Position numbers and translations under genes: made by a program. This document shows, piece by piece, positions 60,079-64,000 of a stretch of 64,000 nt of DNA (position 1 is the stretch's first letter; the number at the start of each line of letters is the position of its first letter). This DNA is from Hetaerina americana (lineage: Eukaryota > Arthropoda > Insecta > Odonata > Calopterygidae): contig JAKTNV010000267.1 in NCBI GenBank assembly GCA_022747635.1, forward strand, positions 124,001 to 188,000, written 5' to 3'. The notes under the pieces were generated by a model that saw only the letters and a list, made by a program, of their open reading frames with translations, made no database searches and was not told where the DNA came from.

Positions 60079-62280
60079 TGAGGTGTATAGAAGGCATTTT
60101 TTTCATTTTTAGAAATTTTAATTTTTCACATTTTTCCATGAAAAGTGCCAATACCCTTTGGGTGCCCCCCTTTGGGTTCTAGGTGAAAATCTCACTCGAA
60201 TAAATACAAACAAAAATGTTTCCATGGTGTGTATTGTTGTTCATTTTCATCAAATAAAAAAAATAAAACCCAGAATAAATCCTGAAAGACAAGAAATGAG
60301 CATAAAAGATGCTTTAGCGCAAGTGTTAACGTTGCTAACAGAGACCAAATTTCAAAAAATATTGCGATTAACAACAATCTTCGGTATTAGAGTGAATGTT
60401 TGAGGTGTATAGAAGGCATTTTTTTCATTTTTAGAAATTTTAATTTTTTACATTTTTCCATGAAAAGTGCCAATACCCCCCCTTTGGGTTCAAGGTGAAA
60501 ATCTCACTCGACACATATCTACAAAAATGTTTCCAAGGTGTGTACTGTTGTTAATTTTCATCAAATAAAATTAATAAAACCCAGAATAAATTCTGAAAGA
60601 CAAGAAATGAGCATAAAAGATGCTTCAGCGCATGTATTACCGTTGCTAAAAGAGCCCAAATTTCAATAAATATTGCGAAAAACAACAATCTTCTGTTTTA
60701 GAGTGAATCTTTGAGGTGTATAGAAGGCATTTTTTTCATTTTTAGAAATTTTAATTTTTCACATTTTTCCATGAAAAGTGCCAATACCCTTTGGGTGCCC
60801 CCCTTTGGGTTCTAGGTGAAAATCTCACTCGACACAAATCAAACAAAAAAGTTTCCATGGTGTGTATTGTTGTTCATTTTCATCAAATAAACAAAATAAA
60901 ACCCAGAATAAATCCTGAAAGACAAGAAATGAGCATAAAAGATGCTTCAGCGCAAGTGTTAACGTTGCTAAAAGAGCCCAAATTTCAAAAAATATTGCGA
61001 AAAACAGCAATCTTCTGTTAAAGAGTGAATGTTTGAGGTGTATAGAAGGCATTTTTTTCATTTTTAGAAATTTTAATTTTTCACATTTTTCCATGAAAAG
61101 TGCCAAAACCCCCCCTTTGGGTTCTAGGTGAAAATCTCACTCGACACAAATCAAACAAAAATGTTTCCATGGTGTGTATTGTTGTTCATATCATCAAATA
61201 AAAAAAATAAAACCTAGAATAAATCCTGAATTACAAGAAATGAGCATAAAAGATGCTTCGGCGCAAGTGTTAACGTTGCTAAAAGAGCCCAAATTTCAAA
61301 AAATATTGCGAAAAACAGCAATCTTCTGTTGAAGAGTGAATGTTTGAGGTGTATAGAAGGCATTTTTTTCATTTTTAGAAATTTTAATTTTTCACATTTT
61401 TCCATGAAAAGTTCCAATACCCCCCCTTTGGTTTCTAGGTGAAAATCTCACTCGACACAAATCAAACAAAAATGTTTCCATGGTGTATATTGTTGTTCAT
61501 TTTCATCAAATAAACAAAATAAAACCCAGAATAAATCCTGAAAGACAAGAAATGAGCATAAAAGATGCTTTAGCGCAAGTGTTAACGTTGCTAAAAGAAC
61601 CCAAATTTCAAAAAATATTGCGAAAAACAACAATCTTCTGTATTAGAGTGAATGTTTGAGGTGTATAGAAGGCATTTTTTTCATTTTTAGAAATTTTAAT
61701 TTTTCACATTTTTCCATGAAAAGTGCCAACCCCCCCCCCCTAGGGTTCTAGGTGAAAATCTCAATCGACACAAATCAAACAAAAATGTTTCCATGGTGTG
61801 TATTGTTGTTCATTTTCATCAAATAAAAAAAATAAAACCCAGAATAAATCCTGAAAGACAAGAAATGAGCATAAAAGATGCTTTAGCGCAAGTGTTAACG
61901 TTGCTAACAGAGACCAAATTTCAAAAAATATTGCGATTAACAACAATCTTCGGTATTAGAGTGAATGTTTGAGGTGTATAGAAGGCATTTTTTTCATTTT
62001 TAGAAATTTTAATTTTTTACATTTTTCCATGAAAAGTGCCAATACCCCCCCTTTTGGTTCAAGGTGAAAATCTCACTCGACACATATCTACAAAAATGTT
62101 TCCAAGGTGTGTACTGTTGTTAATTTTCATCAAATAAAATAAATAAAACCCAGAATAAATTCTGAAAGACAAGAAATGAGCATAAAAGATGCTTTAGCGC
62201 AAGTGTTAACGTCGCTAACAGAGACCAAATTTCAAAAAATATTGCGATTAAATCCAATCTTCGGTATTAGAGTGAATGTT

Positions 62281-62592
62281 TGAGGTGTATGGAAGGCATT
62301 TTTTTCATTTTTAGAAATTTTAATTATTCACATTTTTCCATGAAAAGTGCCAATACCCCCCCTTTGGGTTCAAGGTGAAAATCTCACTCGACACAAATGA
62401 AACAAAAATGTTTCCATGGTGTATATTGTTGTTCATTTTCATCAAATAAACAAAATAAAACCCAGAATAAATCCTGATAGACAAGAAATGAGCATAAAAG
62501 ATGCTTCAGCGGAAGTGTTAACGTTGCTAAAAGAGCCCAAATTTCAAAAAATATTGCGAAAAACAACAATCTTCATTTTTAGAGTGAATGTT
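62281..62592 (+). repeat. Fusion monomer at the 14-mer to 11-mer junction
   Basis: First part (ATGGAAGGC, AATTATTCAC, TTTGGGTTCAAGG) matches monomer 57899; second part (CAAATGAAAC, CCTGATAGACAAG, GCGGAAGTG, CTTCATTTTTAGAG) matches monomer 58835. The switch lies between the end of TTCAAGG at about 62373 and AAATGA at about 62395, in the conserved GGTGAAAATCTCACT box. Two whole monomers and two complementary halves are missing relative to the 14-mer. Confidence 0.85.
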
Positions 62593-62894
62593 TGAGGTGT
62601 ATAGAAGGCATTTATTTTATTTTTAGAAATTTTAATTTTTCACATTTTTCCATGAAAAGTGCCCTTTGGGTTCTAGGTGAAAATCTCACTCGACACAAAT
62701 CAAACAAAAAAGTTTCCATGGTGTGAATTGTTGTTCATTTTCATCAAATAAACAAAATAAAACCCAGAATAAATCCTGAAAGACAAGAAATAAGCATAAA
62801 AGATGCTTTAGCGCAAGTGTTAACGTTGTTAACAGAGACCAAATTTCAAAAAATATTGCGATTAACAACAATCTTCGGTATTAGAGTGAATGTT
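62593..62894 (+). repeat. Short monomer (302 bp), inherited copy
   Basis: Same GTGCCCTTTGGG form as 59149-59450, near 62659. Differs by TGGTGTGAATTG for TGGTGTGTATTG near 62718. Confidence 0.85.
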
Positions 62895-63845
62895 TGAGGT
62901 GTATAGAAGGCATTTTTTTCATTTTAAGAAATTTTAATTTTTTACATTTTTCCATTAAAAGTGCCAATACTGCCCCCCCTTTGGGTTCTAGGTGAAAATC
63001 TCACTCGACACAAATCAAACAAAAAAGTTTCCATAGTGTGTATTGTTGTTCATTTTCATCAAATAAGCAAAATAAAACCCAGAATAAATCCTGAAAGACA
63101 AGAAATGAGCATAAAAGATGCTTCAGCGCAAGTGTTAACGTTACTAAAAGAGCCCAAGTTTCAAAAAATATTGCGAAAAACAGCAATCTTCTGTTGTAGA
63201 ATGAATGTTTGAGGTGTATAGAAGGCATTTTTTTCATTTTTAGAAATTTTAATTTTTCACATTTTTCCATGAAAAGTTCCAATACCCCCCCCCTTTGGTT
63301 TCTAGGTGAAAATCTCACTCGACACAAATCAAACAAAAATGTTTCCATGGTGTGTATTGTTGTTCATTTTCATCAAATAAACAAAATAAAACCCAGAATA
63401 AATCCTGAAAGACAAGAAATGAGCATAAAAGATGCTTTAGCGCAAGTGTTAACGTTGCTAAAAGAACCCAAATTTCAAAAAATATTGCGAAAAACAACAA
63501 TCTTCTGTATTAGAGTGAATGTTTGAGGTGTATAGAAGGCATTTTTTTCATTTTTAGAAATTTTAATTTTTCACATTTTTCCATGAAAAGTGCCAATACC
63601 CTTTGGGTGCCCCCCTTTGGGTTCTAGGTGAAAATCTCACTCGAATAAATACAAACAAAAATGTTTCCATGGTGTGTATTGTTGTTCATTTTCATCAAAT
63701 AAAAAAAATAAAACCCAGAATAAATCCTGAAAGACAAGAAATGAGCATAAAAGATGCTTTAGCGCAAGTGTTAACGTTGCTAACAGAGACCAAATTTCAA
63801 AAAATATTGCGATTAACAACAATCTTCGGTATTAGAGTGAATGTT

Positions 63846-64000
63846 TGAGGTGTATAGAAGGCATTTTTTTCATTTTTAGAAATTTTAATTTTTTACATTT
63901 TTCCATGAAAAGTGCCAATACCCCCCCTTTGGGTTCAAGGTGAAAATCTCACTCGACACATATCTACAAAAATGTTTCCAAGGTGTGTACTGTTGTTAAT
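63846..64000 (+). repeat. Partial monomer at the right edge
   Basis: First 155 bp of a monomer with TTCAAGG, ACATATCTAC and CCAAGGTG, the type that follows the insertion-bearing monomer at 60079. Order and type predict that the third higher-order unit continues beyond the window. Confidence 0.95.

Larger units (their letters stand above)
60079..63523 (+). repeat. 11-monomer derivative of the 14-mer (3445 bp)
   Basis: Lengths 322, 311, 322, 311, 312, 313, 311, 312, 302, 315, 314. Monomers 1-7 match monomers 1-7 of the unit at 55695; monomers 9-11 match its monomers 12-14 by type when counted from the short monomer (59149, 59451, 59766). Monomer 8 at 62281 is a fusion. The unit is 939 bp shorter than the 14-mer, equal to three monomers. 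A third unit begins at 63524 and shares CTCGAATAAATAC with 60079, unlike CTCGAATAAAATC in 55695. Confidence 0.85.
1..64000. repeat. Satellite DNA array, ~312.6-bp monomer, 204 complete copies
   Basis: Seen: the same unit repeats head to tail from first base to last with no other sequence between copies. The TGAGG box marks 205 monomer starts from 82 to 63846, giving a mean spacing of 312.6 bp. All copies have the same orientation. Composition is AT-rich, about 32% GC in a counted monomer. Length changes are small and occur mainly at the C tract and the AATAAA cluster. Known: homogeneous arrays of this size with higher-order repeats are eukaryotic satellites, often centromeric or heterochromatic; about 312 bp equals roughly two nucleosomes. 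Inferred: the array continues on both sides, since both window edges fall inside monomers. I do not recognise the family or the species. No region longer than one monomer falls outside the array. Confidence 0.98.
31614..64000 (+). repeat. Array domain III (104 monomer starts)
   Basis: Monomer starts: 31614, 31924, 32236, 32540, 32851, 33173, 33487, 33800, 34113, 34434, 34745, 35067, 35381, 35694, 36004, 36325, 36635, 36947, 37261, 37574, 37880, 38192, 38503, 38815, 39132, 39436, 39747, 40070, 40383, 40695, 41008, 41321, 41633, 41944, 42266, 42576, 42889, 43202, 43515, 43827, 44138, 44460, 44770, 45083, 45396, 45708, 46020, 46331, 46653, 46963, 47276, 47589, 47901, 48215, 48527, 48833, 49145, 49456, 49778, 50089, 50399, 50712, 51025, 51338, 51660, 51971, 52283, 52594, 52907, 53218, 53530, 53836, 54148, 54459, 54769, 55079, 55391, 55695, 56017, 56328, 56650, 56962, 57274, 57588, 57899, 58210, 58523, 58835, 59149, 59451, 59766, 60079, 60401, 60712, 61034, 61345, 61657, 61970, 62281, 62593, 62895, 63210, 63524, 63846. 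Marked by CCAAGGTG, CCTAGAATAAATCC, TTCATATCATC, CTGTATTAGAG, CTGTTGAAGAG and the CCCTTTGGGTG insertion. Confidence 0.8.

Noticed and set aside
1..64000. CRISPR array or bacterial repeat locus
   Set aside because: The units are about 312 bp with no unique spacers and no neighbouring cas genes; variation is spread through the whole unit.
1..64000. Transposon or retroelement arrays, LTRs, rRNA or tRNA genes
   Set aside because: No terminal repeats, target duplications, transposase or polymerase motifs, or RNA gene sequence interrupt the monomer phase anywhere.

Overview
The whole 64 kb window is one uninterrupted tandem satellite array. I found no protein-coding gene, RNA gene, transposon, CRISPR array or unique sequence. 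Using the near-invariant TGAGG box as phase mark, I placed 205 monomer starts between 82 and 63846. They bound 204 complete monomers with a mean spacing of 312.6 bp (almost all 310-315, extremes 302 and 323), plus a partial monomer at each edge. GC is about 32% (99 of 313 bases counted in one monomer). Long homogeneous satellites with higher-order structure are typical of eukaryotic centromeric, pericentromeric or other heterochromatin. 312 bp is close to two nucleosomal lengths. I cannot name the species, and the centromere assignment is inference.

Each monomer has, in order: the TGAGG box; a T-tract-rich segment of about 45 bp; the palindrome-like TTTTCcatGAAAA; a homopolymer C tract of variable length (up to 12 C); a strongly conserved GGTGAAAATCTCACT box; a central variable segment; a cluster of three AATAAA hexamers; a conserved stretch around AAGACAAGAAATGAGC; a GTTAAC-centred dyad; and a variable tail.

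Three regional domains can be told apart by diagnostic variants. Domain I (1-12249) has short recurring cassettes of 2-4 monomers. Domain II (12250-31613) carries the GCACAAAGAG variant and 10-monomer higher-order repeats. Domain III (31614-64000) carries a CCAAGGTG variant in place of CCAAGCTG, a CCCTTTGGGTG insertion, and the clearest higher-order repeats: two 6-mers, three nearly identical 7-mers, and a 14-mer followed by an 11-mer version that lacks exactly three monomers.

The array appears to evolve by gain and loss of whole monomers and by exchange inside monomers. Several chimeric junctions and most length changes lie at or just 3' of the C tract, which makes it a candidate exchange or slippage hotspot. 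Short open frames recur on both strands, but they are by-products of the repeat: they begin at TTG or GTG, are cut by C-tract length changes, and have no conserved protein. The novelty here is the repeat architecture, not a gene system.
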